From Lachnospiraceae bacterium (lineage in GTDB: Bacteria > Bacillota > Clostridia > Oscillospirales > CAG-272), in NCBI GenBank assembly GCA_024404495.1, contig JAKSPT010000027.1, positions 1 through 32,090 on the forward strand: 32,090 bases of DNA, in the 5' to 3' direction. The notes below the pieces were generated by a model. That model ran no database searches. It was not told the origin of the DNA and saw only the letters and a list, made by a program, of their open reading frames with translations. Numbering within the stretch: the stretch's first letter is position 1; each line of letters starts with the position of its first letter. The position numbers were made by a program, and so were the translations under genes. Positions 23,093 to 30,156 of this stretch are shown piece by piece.

Positions 23093-24004
23093 TTACAGAA
23101 TGCCGGTTCCGTCAAATGCGGGGATAAAGCTCTCGGTCACCGTACCGCCCTCCTGAATATAGGCGTTTTCGATCCCGAGCTCTTCGGCAAAGAAAACGAG
23201 CGCTTCGTATTCCTCCTCCGTGACGGGACGCTTCAGCTCGGGGAATATCACCTCCGGCATCGGGGTGTACTGATTCATGATGCTCAGGATGATCCGGTCC
23301 CCGTACTCGTCGGAAAGGTATTCAAGGATCTTTTTTGATTCCTCAAGATGCCCCGGGAGCAGCAGATGTCTGACGATGACGCCGCGCTGAAGGATCCCCT
23401 TTTCATTGAAGACCGGCTTTCCGGTCTGTCTGACCATTTCCCGGATCGCTTTTTTGGCGTAATCGCGGTATTCGGGTGCCGAGGAATAGCGGATCGCCGT
23501 TTCGTCCTCCCAGTATTTGAAATCGGGAAGATAGACCGAGACCGACCCTTCGAGAAGACGCAGGGTCTCGGCGCGCTCATACCCGCCGCAGTTCATTAAG
23601 AAGGGAACGGTGACTCCCGCCTCTCTCGCAAGCGGGATCCCCTCAAGGATCATCGGCAGGAAGTGGGTCGGCGTGACGAGATTGATGTTGTTCGCGCCCT
23701 GCTTTTCAAGAGAAAGACAGATCTTCGCAAAACGTTCGGGCGTGACCGGGAACCCTACCTCGCCGCGGCTGAGGGAGCGGTTCTGACAGTAATCGCACCG
23801 CATCGTGCAGCCCGAAAAGAAAATCGTTCCCGAACCCGTTTCGCCCGAAACGCAGGGTTCTTCCCAAAGATGCAGTCCCGCTCTCGCGGCGCGCGGATAG
23901 CGTCCGGTTTCGCCGCAGAAGCCTTTTTGCCCGTGGAGACGGTCTGCTCCGCATTTTCTCGGGCACAGCTCGCAGGAGGTAAGGATGGTTTCCGAAAGAG
24001 ACAT
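23093..24004 (-). CDS. Radical SAM protein of the PflX/COG1313 type
   Basis: The 303-residue product has a radical SAM core with CTMRCDYC (Cys 66, 70 and 73), which binds a 4Fe-4S cluster and S-adenosylmethionine. An N-terminal cysteine set, CELCPRKCG and GFCGE (Cys 11, 14, 18 and 30), could hold an auxiliary cluster. Later core features include NINLVTPTHFLP, LMNCGGYE, VYLPDFKYW and VIVRHLLLPGH, which fit the PflX/COG1313 group related to pyruvate-formate-lyase activases. The substrate of this group is not established and none is suggested by the neighbours. A small membrane-protein gene ends 19 bases upstream and is probably co-transcribed. The ribosome site before the ATG is weak (GCGAGAA). 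Confidence 0.82.
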   Translation of the reverse strand: MSLSETILTSCELCPRKCGADRLHGQKGFCGETGRYPRAARAGLHLWEEPCVSGETGSGTIFFSGCTMRCDYCQNRSLSRGEVGFPVTPERFAKICLSLEKQGANNINLVTPTHFLPMILEGIPLAREAGVTVPFLMNCGGYERAETLRLLEGSVSVYLPDFKYWEDETAIRYSSAPEYRDYAKKAIREMVRQTGKPVFNEKGILQRGVIVRHLLLPGHLEESKKILEYLSDEYGDRIILSIMNQYTPMPEVIFPELKRPVTEEEYEALVFFAEELGIENAYIQEGGTVTESFIPAFDGTGIL

Positions 24005-24023
24005 ATCGTTCTCGCTTTCTCGA

Positions 24024-24269
24024 TTATTCGCGCGCTTCCGTATCCTTCTCGTTCTTTTCGATCAGCGCGCCGAAGCCGAAGGAGAGGGAAAGGCAGATAC
24101 AGACGCTCTGCATCAGGAGGGAAAGCTCCGCTTCCTCCGTAAGCCCGATCCCGGGCATCGCGGCGATCGCACGGCATAATAACAAAACAGTCTGGATCGC
24201 GGTCAGGATCAGGGCGGGTCTCAGAAAAGATACCGTTTTTCTATGTAGGTTACGTCCGTCGTTTTTCAT
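24024..24269 (-). CDS. Small two-helix membrane protein of unknown function
   Basis: I start at the ATG at 24267-24269 because AGGAG lies just upstream and the promoter at 24310-24338 feeds it; longer in-frame starts would lie inside or upstream of that promoter. The 81-residue product begins MKNDGRNLHRKTVSFLRPAL and contains two hydrophobic segments (about 18-36 and 48-65), separated by a short acidic loop, then a charged tail ending KNEKDTEARE. I recognise no family. Co-transcription with the PflX-type radical SAM gene 19 bases downstream is likely, but no functional link is evident. Confidence 0.62.
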   Translation of the reverse strand: MKNDGRNLHRKTVSFLRPALILTAIQTVLLLCRAIAAMPGIGLTEEAELSLLMQSVCICLSLSFGFGALIEKNEKDTEARE

Positions 24270-24401
24270 AAATATCGTCTGCTCCTTTTGACGTGATATC
24301 ACTGCCCTTATCATATCATAAACGCTAAGGAGCGTCAAAGCACAATGTTTTGCTGTTTTTCCTGCCGTTTCCTGCATAAAGAAGCGGGAAGGAGAATATA
24401 T
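24270..24401. other. Divergent intergenic region
   Basis: This stretch holds the minus-strand promoter for the small membrane protein and, near 24388-24394, the ribosome site of a possible small plus-strand gene. ACGCT-AAGG-AGCGT, a short perfect inverted repeat (24322-24335), lies in the promoter spacer and might be an operator. I see no structured RNA or coding frame beyond these. Confidence 0.5.
24310..24338 (-). promoter_or_regulatory. Sigma-A-type promoter for the small membrane protein and radical SAM genes
   Basis: On the minus strand TTGACG (24333-24338) and TATGAT (24310-24315) are 17 bases apart. An overlapping second TATGAT lies five bases upstream. The spacer contains the 5-bp inverted repeat noted for this region. 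Confidence 0.75.
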
Positions 24402-24590
24402 ATGCAATTCGGGGCGCTGTTTCATGAAAAACAATGCTTTTTCCGACAAAATATCCGTATATCCGCGTATATCGTCCGGACAGCGGAATGTAAAGATTCA
24501 AAAATGGTATTTTATGGTACGGGGATCAGCCGTTATTTGAAAGCTTCGTGCGGAATCCCGGATTGCGGTTCCGTCTCCGCGGTGCTATAA
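24402..24590 (+). CDS. Possible 62-residue protein with strong ribosome site
   Basis: An ATG at 24402 is preceded by GGAAGGAG at a suitable distance and opens a frame of 62 codons. The product, starting MQFGALFHEKQCFFRQNIRI, has five Cys and a basic character, with no membrane segment. Its stop codon TAA (24588-24590) lies inside the TATAAT of the next gene's promoter. No good promoter of its own was found. I recognise no family, and the codon use is not clearly like that of neighbouring genes, so it may be chance. Confidence 0.28.
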   Translation: MQFGALFHEKQCFFRQNIRISAYIVRTAECKDSKMVFYGTGISRYLKASCGIPDCGSVSAVL

Positions 24591-24591
24591 T
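24563..24591 (+). promoter_or_regulatory. Sigma-A-type promoter for the DUF6514-like gene
   Basis: TTGCGG (24563-24568), 17 bases, then TATAAT (24586-24591). The transcript would start near 24598, directly before the AAGGAGG ribosome site, giving a very short leader. Confidence 0.62.
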
Positions 24592-24615
24592 ATCCCGGAA
24601 AAGGAGGTTTACCGT

Positions 24616-24900
24616 ATGAAAGAACCGGACCGACCGAAAACCGCTGAACTGAACGGAAATACCGTTCTGACCTACCGGCTGATGAAAACCGATTACGCCG
24701 ATATCAACGGGGACCGGAAATCGCTTCGCCCGTCCTATTCGATCCTGCTGGTCGAATCAAGAAGGAACGACGAGGCAAGACAGAAGCTACTCTTCGATCT
24801 TTCCCCCGAGGAGGAACGCGCGGCGCGGCTGTTGGATACCATCGCTGACGCCGGCGTTTCGACCGAGGAGATCGAAGAGCTCCTCTCGGAGCTGCTCTGA
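24616..24900 (+). CDS. Small DUF6514-like protein
   Basis: The 94-residue protein is preceded by a perfect AAGGAGG eight bases from its ATG, so it is well translated. It contains YRLMKTDYAD, PSYSILLVES and a C-terminal helical pair (LLDTIADAGVSTEEIEELLS). This pattern resembles the DUF6514 family of small clostridial proteins of unknown function; the assignment is from memory of the pattern and is not certain. There is no signal peptide or membrane segment. It is a single-gene transcript between its own promoter and the terminator shared with hprK. Confidence 0.72.
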   Translation: MKEPDRPKTAELNGNTVLTYRLMKTDYADINGDRKSLRPSYSILLVESRRNDEARQKLLFDLSPEEERAARLLDTIADAGVSTEEIEELLSELL

Positions 24901-24906
24901 AAAGAA

Positions 24907-24947
24907 TGCGCCGGGGACGAAAGAAAACGTCTCCGGCGTATTATTAT
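24907..24947. terminator. Intrinsic terminator between convergent genes
   Basis: TGCGCCGGGGACG (24907-24919) pairs with CGTCTCCGGCGTA (24928-24940), with two G-T pairs and an 8-base loop, followed by TTATTAT. It serves the DUF6514-like gene and probably hprK, whose stop is at 24944-24946. Confidence 0.78.
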
Positions 24948-25900
24948 CTTTCGTTCTGTTCGATCATGCCCATCAGCTTTTTTTCAAATTCCAAAGCGGT
25001 GTTGTAGCCCATCTTCTTCTGACGGTTGTTCATCGCGGCGATCTCAAGAATGACGGCGAGGTTTCGTCCGGGCTTGACCGGGATGGTCGTCGTCGACACC
25101 TGAATCCCCATGATATCGGTATATTCTGCGTCAAGACCGAAGCGGTCGTACATTTTCCCCTGTTCCCATGCCTCGAACTTGACGATCATATCGATCTTTT
25201 CAGTCTCCTTGACGGCGCCCATACCGAAAATACGGCGAACGTCAACGATGCCGATGCCGCGGAGCTCAACGTAGTGGCGGATCATTTCGGGCGCGGAGCC
25301 GACGAGGGATTTTGCCGATACCTTCTTGATCTCGACCGCGTCGTCGGCGATGAGACGGTGACCGCGCTTCACGAGCTCGATGGCGGTCTCGGATTTACCG
25401 ACGCCGGAATCGCCGAGTAGCAGGATACCTTCGCCGTAGACCTCGACGAGAACGCCGTGGCGGGTGATTCTCGGCGCGAGGCTGAGGTTGAGCGAGGCAA
25501 TCAGCGCCGCCATGAATTCGGAGGTCTTTCGCGCGGTGCGGAGGACCGGGACCTCGTATTTCTTCGCCGAAGCGAGAAGGATCGGGTCGACCTCAAGATC
25601 GGTGGTATAGATGATCGCAGGCGGCTTTTTGGAAATGAACTGATCCAGACGGACGGCGCGCTCCTCTTCGTTGAGGGACTGCAGATACGCGAACTCGTTC
25701 ATACCGATGACCTGAATGCGGAGCGGCTCGAAATAGCCGAAGAAGCCGGCGAGAGCAAGACCGGGACGGTTGACCTCGGGACGGTCGATCTCGATCTTCG
25801 CGTTTTCGGGCAAATAGATCGTTTCGAGCTGAAACTCGTCGATGACGCTTTCGAGTTTGACTTTGTACCGGGTATCGTATGCCAATTCCATACTGTCCAT
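24944..25900 (-). CDS. hprK: HPr kinase/phosphorylase
   Basis: The start is set at the ATG at 25898-25900, preceded by GAGGTG, giving 318 residues, the normal length. HprK phosphorylates HPr on its regulatory Ser and reverses this, controlling carbon catabolite repression and sugar uptake. The C-terminal kinase domain has GDSGVGKSETAIELVKRGH (Walker A near 160), ADDAVEI, ELRGIGIVDVRRIFG and the family signature around QVSTTTIPVKPGRN near 260. The N-terminal domain (about 1-130) is the usual less conserved regulatory part. It reads from its own promoter at 25925-25953 and is divergent from dpaA-dpaB; lgt, often next to hprK in Firmicutes, is absent. Nothing looks broken. Confidence 0.95.
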   Translation of the reverse strand: MDSMELAYDTRYKVKLESVIDEFQLETIYLPENAKIEIDRPEVNRPGLALAGFFGYFEPLRIQVIGMNEFAYLQSLNEEERAVRLDQFISKKPPAIIYTTDLEVDPILLASAKKYEVPVLRTARKTSEFMAALIASLNLSLAPRITRHGVLVEVYGEGILLLGDSGVGKSETAIELVKRGHRLIADDAVEIKKVSAKSLVGSAPEMIRHYVELRGIGIVDVRRIFGMGAVKETEKIDMIVKFEAWEQGKMYDRFGLDAEYTDIMGIQVSTTTIPVKPGRNLAVILEIAAMNNRQKKMGYNTALEFEKKLMGMIEQNER

Positions 25901-25924
25901 ACTGAAGCACCTCGTTTTTTTCTT

Positions 25925-25953
25925 ATCATACACTTTTTTAACGGGAAAAGCAA
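25925..25953 (-). promoter_or_regulatory. Sigma-A-type promoter for hprK
   Basis: On the minus strand TTGCTT (25948-25953) and TATGAT (25925-25930) are 17 bases apart. The leader before the hprK ATG is about 18 bases. Confidence 0.68.
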
Positions 25954-25979
25954 TACCTAACCGAAAATTGATCTCCTTC

Positions 25980-26006
25980 ACCTTTCCCGTATGCCGGAAT
26001 ATACTG
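25980..26006 (+). promoter_or_regulatory. Weak candidate sigma-K-type site before dpaA
   Basis: An AC at 25980-25981 is followed after 16 bases by AATATACTG (25998-26006), compared with CATANNNTA in the known sigma-K -10 element. In Bacillus subtilis, spoVFAB is read by sigma-K. The match is partial, and no sigma-A-type promoter was seen for dpaA. Confidence 0.22.
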
Positions 26007-26062
26007 TCAGTAAGACCGACCTGCCTTCGGGCGGCGGTCCATCTTTGGAAAGGTGGGATCGT

Positions 26063-26914
26063 ATGCGGAAGGAATCCGATAAGATCCTGATCGTCGGAGG
26101 AGACCGCCGCTTCGACGCGGCGGAGGACGTACTGAAAAGCAAAGGATATTCCGTATCGCGTATAACGGACGAAAAAGGAGCGGAAAAGGAACTGAACGAA
26201 GCCGACGTTCTTCTTCTGCCGCTGCCGTACACAGCGGACGGCGTAACGGTATATCAGCCGGACGGAAAGGGACCGATACCGCTTTCCGCGGTCTTACGGA
26301 GCCTTCGCCCGGGGAAAACCGTCCTCTGCGGAAAAGCGGACGCGGAGCTCCGGTCCGCCGCGGAAAAGAACGGCGCGGTTCTGCTTGATTATAACGCGGA
26401 AGAGGATTTCGCGGTGAAGAACGCCGTCCCGACGGCGGAGGGGGCGATCGCGATCGCGCTTGATATGCTTCCCGTCACGCTGAACGGTTCCCGGGTCCTG
26501 ATTCTCGGCTTCGGCAGGATCGGCAGGCTTCTCGCCGCATATCTGCGGGGCTTCGGCGCGGCGGTGACGGTAGCGGCAAGAAAACCGTCCGATCTCGCGT
26601 TCGCCGAAGCGTACGGATATGAAGGAGTGCCGTTTTCCCGATTAGCGGAGGCGGTAAAAGAGAAAGAAGCCATATTCAATACCGTTCCCGCGCCCGTTCT
26701 GACGCAGGAGGTGCTGACCGGGGTATCGCGTGACGCCGTTCTGATCGACCTTGCGTCAAAGCCTGGCGGGATCGACCGTCAGGCAGCGTCGGTGCTCGGT
26801 CTCAACGCGGTCCGGGCGCTGTCGCTTCCCGGGAAAACGGCGCCGGTCAGCGCGGGACGATACGTCGCCGAAACGGTGATGCGTTTTCTGTCCGGAACGG
26901 AGGGTGACGGATGA
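26063..26914 (+). CDS. dpaA: Dipicolinate synthase subunit A
   Basis: I choose the ATG at 26063, preceded by AAAGGTGGG, over an in-frame ATG 24 codons upstream, because the added residues are not family-like and the upstream start has no ribosome site. The 283-residue product matches DpaA (SpoVFA). With DpaB it makes dipicolinic acid in the mother cell for loading into the spore core. The N-terminal part has ILIVGGDRRFDAAEDVL; the middle carries a Rossmann dinucleotide site, VLILGFGRIGRLLAAYLRG; the end has VLIDLASKPGGID and ALSLPGKTAP. The gene overlaps dpaB by four bases (ATGA). The presence of this pair implies endospore formation. Confidence 0.92.
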   Translation: MRKESDKILIVGGDRRFDAAEDVLKSKGYSVSRITDEKGAEKELNEADVLLLPLPYTADGVTVYQPDGKGPIPLSAVLRSLRPGKTVLCGKADAELRSAAEKNGAVLLDYNAEEDFAVKNAVPTAEGAIAIALDMLPVTLNGSRVLILGFGRIGRLLAAYLRGFGAAVTVAARKPSDLAFAEAYGYEGVPFSRLAEAVKEKEAIFNTVPAPVLTQEVLTGVSRDAVLIDLASKPGGIDRQAASVLGLNAVRALSLPGKTAPVSAGRYVAETVMRFLSGTEGDG

Positions 26915-27477
26915 TCGGTTTTGCCGTTACGGGCTCCTTCTGCACCCACGAAAAAGCGCTCGGCGTCCTTGAGGAGCTTGTCAGAGCGGGGTACCGCGTA
27001 AAGCCGGTCGTCAGTTTTTCCGCTTCCGCGACGGATACGCGTTTCGGAAAAGCGGAGGTGCTGCTGCGCCGTCTTTCCGACCTCACGGGAGAAGCGGTGA
27101 TAAAGACGATACCGGAAGCGGAGCCGCTCGGACCGAAAACACCGCTTGATGCGCTTTTCATCTGCCCCTGCACCGGAAACACACTCGCCAAGCTCGCGTC
27201 CGGGATCACCGATACGCCGGTCACGATGGCGGCAAAAGCGCATTTGCGGCAGGGAAGACCGCTGCTTCTCGCGCTCGCGACGAACGACGCGATGGGAAGC
27301 AACCTGAAGAATATCGGCGTCTTATCCGAAAAGAAATCGGTCTTTTTCGTTCCGATGGTGCAGGACGATCCGGAAAAGAAGCCGTTTTCCCTTGTGAGTG
27401 ATTTTTCCCTCTGTTCGTCGGCGCTGAACGAGGCGATGCGGGGCAGCCAGCTCCGTCCTCTGTTTCTGACGAAATGA
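26911..27477 (+). CDS. dpaB: Dipicolinate synthase subunit B
   Basis: The 188-residue protein is the flavoprotein-like partner of DpaA (SpoVFB). It opens with IGFAVTGSFCTHEKAL, the phosphate-binding start typical of the family, and contains FICPCTGNTLAKLASGITDT and PLLLALATNDAMGSN, both characteristic of the HFCD/UbiX-type flavoprotein fold. Its length is normal. Its ATG overlaps the dpaA stop, so the two subunits are translationally coupled and made in similar amounts. Unlike in Bacillus subtilis, no asd, dapG or dapA follows; a terminator ends the transcript directly after the stop. Confidence 0.93.
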   Translation: MIGFAVTGSFCTHEKALGVLEELVRAGYRVKPVVSFSASATDTRFGKAEVLLRRLSDLTGEAVIKTIPEAEPLGPKTPLDALFICPCTGNTLAKLASGITDTPVTMAAKAHLRQGRPLLLALATNDAMGSNLKNIGVLSEKKSVFFVPMVQDDPEKKPFSLVSDFSLCSSALNEAMRGSQLRPLFLTK

Positions 27478-27479
27478 AA

Positions 27480-27532
27480 TCTCCCCGGCAGGCAGCCTCG
27501 CGTTGCGGGCACCCGTCGGGGAGACCTTTTTT
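27480..27532 (+). terminator. Intrinsic terminator after dpaB
   Basis: TCTCCCCG (27480-27487) pairs with CGGGGAGA (27517-27524) around an internal GCC/GGC hairpin, followed by CCTTTTTT. On the reverse strand the T-tract is weaker, so it mainly serves dpaAB. Confidence 0.82.
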
Positions 27533-28701
27533 CAGATCAGACCGAGCATCTTTTTCAGTTTCAGAACACGCCGCAGGGATGTGTCGATCCGCTCTTCCGG
27601 GATCGTACCGTTTCGCACGGCTTCGATTACGGCAGTAATCTGTGTTTCGAAATCGGTCACACAGAGAAGGTCGTTTCCGGCAAGGACTGCGGCAACCGCG
27701 GCGCTTTTCCCATCGGTATACTCGAGGATAGCTCCCATGGAAAGTTCGTCGGTGATGATAACGCCGTCAAATCCGAGTTCATCCCGGAGCAGGCAGTGTA
27801 CCTCCGGGGAGAGGGACGCAGGACGGTCGGGATCCATACACTTCACGATGTTATGAGAAACCATCAACGTACCGACCCCGGCTTCGATCCCGGCGCGGAA
27901 GGGAACGAGATCGTTTTCACGAAAAGACGAAAGCGGTCTTTCGTCAATCGCGATCCCGGTGTGCGTGTCGGCGTTATTGCCGTAACCCGGAAAATGTTTC
28001 AGAGAGCAGGCGATCCCGGCGGCGTTCATTCCTTCCACCGCCGCCGCAACCGCCCTTGCCGTCGTTGCAGCGTCCTGCCCGACTGTTCTCGGAAAGATGA
28101 AATCCTTCGGATCGGTCGAAACATCAGCGACCGGAGCAAGATTCAGGTTGATGCCGAAGGAACGCAGAAAAGCACCTTTTTCCACGGCGTCCGCCCTGAT
28201 CGCGTCGATTCCGCCTTTTTTATAAAGAGCGGAGGGGGAAGGAAAGGGGCTCTCCCGCAGGGAAGGATATTTGGAAACACGGTTCACGTTCCCTCCCTCC
28301 TCGTCAACGGCAATCAGCATACCGATATCGCTTTGTGATTGAAGAGAGGCGATCTTATTGACAGCTTCATTTTTGTCGAGACCGCTGAAATCGTTTGCGA
28401 ACAAAATAAAATTACCGACTTTGTATTCCGAGACCGCACGATCGATCCCGTTCTCGGGAAGTCGGACAAGAAATAATTGCCCGACCTTTTCCTCAAGAGA
28501 TAAGGCGGCAATCAGTTCTCCGAGTATATCCGGTTCCGGCTCGGTTTCCGGATGCGTTTCCGGTTTCGTTTCGGTCATCGTTTCGTCTTCTTGCACAGAG
28601 GAGACACTATCCGTAAGCTGCGTATCCGTTTCTCTTCCGCTGCAGGAAGCGGTGAGGAAAATGAGAACAGCCGTAAGCAGAAGAAACGCCCGTTTTCTCA
28701 T
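27532..28701 (-). CDS. GH3 beta-N-acetylhexosaminidase lipoprotein (NagZ-like)
   Basis: The 389-residue protein has a lipoprotein signal with Cys 20 (LTASC), a Glu/Thr/Pro linker (about 38-58) and a GH3 barrel. Diagnostic NagZ features are IAVDEEGGNVNRVSK, NLNLAPVADV, KHFPGYGNNADTHTG with the His-Asp acid/base dyad near residue 245, and GVIITDELSM with the nucleophile Asp near 315. NagZ enzymes release N-acetylglucosamine from wall fragments; the lipid anchor puts this one outside the membrane, as in other Firmicutes. Its ATG is one base after the mtaB stop (TGAAATG), and GAGGT inside the end of mtaB is its ribosome site, so translation is coupled to an unrelated tRNA-modification gene. Confidence 0.9.
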   Translation of the reverse strand: MRKRAFLLLTAVLIFLTASCSGRETDTQLTDSVSSVQEDETMTETKPETHPETEPEPDILGELIAALSLEEKVGQLFLVRLPENGIDRAVSEYKVGNFILFANDFSGLDKNEAVNKIASLQSQSDIGMLIAVDEEGGNVNRVSKYPSLRESPFPSPSALYKKGGIDAIRADAVEKGAFLRSFGINLNLAPVADVSTDPKDFIFPRTVGQDAATTARAVAAAVEGMNAAGIACSLKHFPGYGNNADTHTGIAIDERPLSSFRENDLVPFRAGIEAGVGTLMVSHNIVKCMDPDRPASLSPEVHCLLRDELGFDGVIITDELSMGAILEYTDGKSAAVAAVLAGNDLLCVTDFETQITAVIEAVRNGTIPEERIDTSLRRVLKLKKMLGLI

Positions 28702-28702
28702 T

Positions 28703-29998
28703 TCATCTTACCTCGCATCGGAGCGTTTCGCCATCGATCCCGACCGGCTGGACATTTACGAAAGTCCCGCGCAGATTTTCGCAGTCAGGAACGGGGAAGA
28801 CGCATTCGATAAAATTCCCGGTGTGACCACTTGCAATTCCATTCTTCACGGTTTCGATCAGCACCTCAAGGGGTTCGCCTTTTTCAATGACCTCGCGGTA
28901 GATTTCGTTCCTGATCCCGTTCCCGACCTCGATCAGACGGTGGGATCGCTCGATCTTGATATCCTCCGGCACCTGATCGGTCATCTTGTCCGCGGGAGTT
29001 CCGGGGCGGCGGGAATAGGTGAAAACGTGGATATGGAGAAAACGCGCCCGTTTCGCGAAATCAACCGTATCGAGGAAATCCTCCTCGGTCTCACCGGGGA
29101 AGCCGGTCATCACGTCGGTGGAAAACATCACGTCGGGCATCACCGAGCGCAGATATTCCATATTGTTCAGCGCCATCGTGCGGTTGTATTTCCGCTTCAT
29201 TTTTGCGAGGATCCGGTCGCTTCCGCTCTGCAGGGAAAGATGGAAGTGATGCGCCGTCTTTGAGAGGGAGGCGATCGCGTCGGTAAATGCCGGCTTCATA
29301 AAAGACGGATCCAACGAGCCGAGACGGACGCGGCGGATGCCGTCGATCCCCTCGATCTCCTCCATCAGCCCGGAAAGACCGTATTCGTACGCAGAGGTCT
29401 CGATCCCGGTCAGAACGACCTCGGGACAGCCGGAGGCGGCGAGCGCCCTGATCTCCCCGATCACGTCCTCCCGCTTTCTCGAAACGATGTCGCCGCGGAC
29501 GTGCGGGATAATGCAGTAGGTACAATGCGCGTTGCAGCCGTCCTGAATTTTGACGTAGGCGCGCGTTCTGTCGAACCGCGCGATCTTCATTTCCTCAAAA
29601 TCGCCCTCCGCGGGAACGACGCCGTTCTTCTTTCCGGTATCTCCGTTTACCGCGCGGAGCGCCTCCGCGACGACCGTCATCTTGTTTCTCGTTCCGCAGA
29701 CGTAAACGACGCCCGGCAGGGCAAGGAGCTTTTCCGGCTCGAGCTGCGCGTCGCAGCCGGTCACGAGGATACGGCAGGAGGGAAACTCCTTCGCCGTCCG
29801 GCGGATCATCTGCCTTGCTTTTCTGCCGCCCTCCGAGGTGACGGTGCAGGTATTGATGACCGCGACCTCGCACGCCTCGCCGAAGGGAACGACGGTAAAG
29901 CCGTTTTCCTCCAGCTTCTCTGCGATCGCTTCGCTTTCGTATTGATTCACCTTGCATCCGAGCGTCAGAACGGATGCCGTTTTCTTTTCGGTGTTCAT
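28703..29998 (-). CDS. mtaB: tRNA t6A37 methylthiotransferase MtaB-like radical SAM enzyme
   Basis: The start is the ATG at 29996-29998, preceded by CGGAGA, giving 431 residues, the normal length. MtaB adds a methylthio group to t6A37 of tRNAs reading ANN codons. The N-terminal cluster cysteines lie in TLGCKVNQYES (Cys 15), INTCTVTSEGG (near 51) and VTGCDAQ (near 85). The radical SAM triad is in GCNAHCTYCIIPHVRG (near 151-158). LSLQSGSDRIL, TDVMTGFPGETEEDF and HVFTYSRRPGTPA follow; a C-terminal TRAM-like segment (about 370-431) ends the protein. All six cluster cysteines are present. A good promoter is directly upstream, and the NagZ-like gene follows one base after its stop. Confidence 0.93.
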   Translation of the reverse strand: MNTEKKTASVLTLGCKVNQYESEAIAEKLEENGFTVVPFGEACEVAVINTCTVTSEGGRKARQMIRRTAKEFPSCRILVTGCDAQLEPEKLLALPGVVYVCGTRNKMTVVAEALRAVNGDTGKKNGVVPAEGDFEEMKIARFDRTRAYVKIQDGCNAHCTYCIIPHVRGDIVSRKREDVIGEIRALAASGCPEVVLTGIETSAYEYGLSGLMEEIEGIDGIRRVRLGSLDPSFMKPAFTDAIASLSKTAHHFHLSLQSGSDRILAKMKRKYNRTMALNNMEYLRSVMPDVMFSTDVMTGFPGETEEDFLDTVDFAKRARFLHIHVFTYSRRPGTPADKMTDQVPEDIKIERSHRLIEVGNGIRNEIYREVIEKGEPLEVLIETVKNGIASGHTGNFIECVFPVPDCENLRGTFVNVQPVGIDGETLRCEVR

Positions 29999-30026
29999 AG
30001 GTATTCTCCGTGAATGATTTGAAATG

Positions 30027-30055
30027 ATTATATCACGTTTTTTTCCCGTTATCAA
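30027..30055 (-). promoter_or_regulatory. Sigma-A-type promoter for mtaB
   Basis: On the minus strand TTGATA (30050-30055) and TATAAT (30027-30032) are exactly 17 bases apart. The leader to the mtaB ATG is about 20 bases. Confidence 0.86.
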
Positions 30056-30099
30056 CCTTTTTTTCGTAAACAATCCGGCATATTACGCTGCCGCGTTTC

Positions 30100-30128
30100 T
30101 TGACAATTCATCAGGAAAATGATATAAT
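30100..30128 (+). promoter_or_regulatory. Perfect sigma-A-type promoter for the MATE gene
   Basis: TTGACA (30100-30105), 17 bases, TATAAT (30123-30128). It is back to back with the mtaB promoter, with about 45 bases between the two -35 elements. Confidence 0.9.
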
Positions 30129-30156
30129 ACTTACAATAATTCAGAAGGTCAGTATC

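Noticed and set aside
25991..26062. Upstream start for dpaA adding 24 residues
   Set aside because: No ribosome site precedes it and the added residues do not resemble the family, whereas AAAGGTGGG supports 26063.
30100..30156. TTG start for the MATE gene
   Set aside because: The TTG is part of the perfect TTGACA element, so it lies upstream of the transcript.
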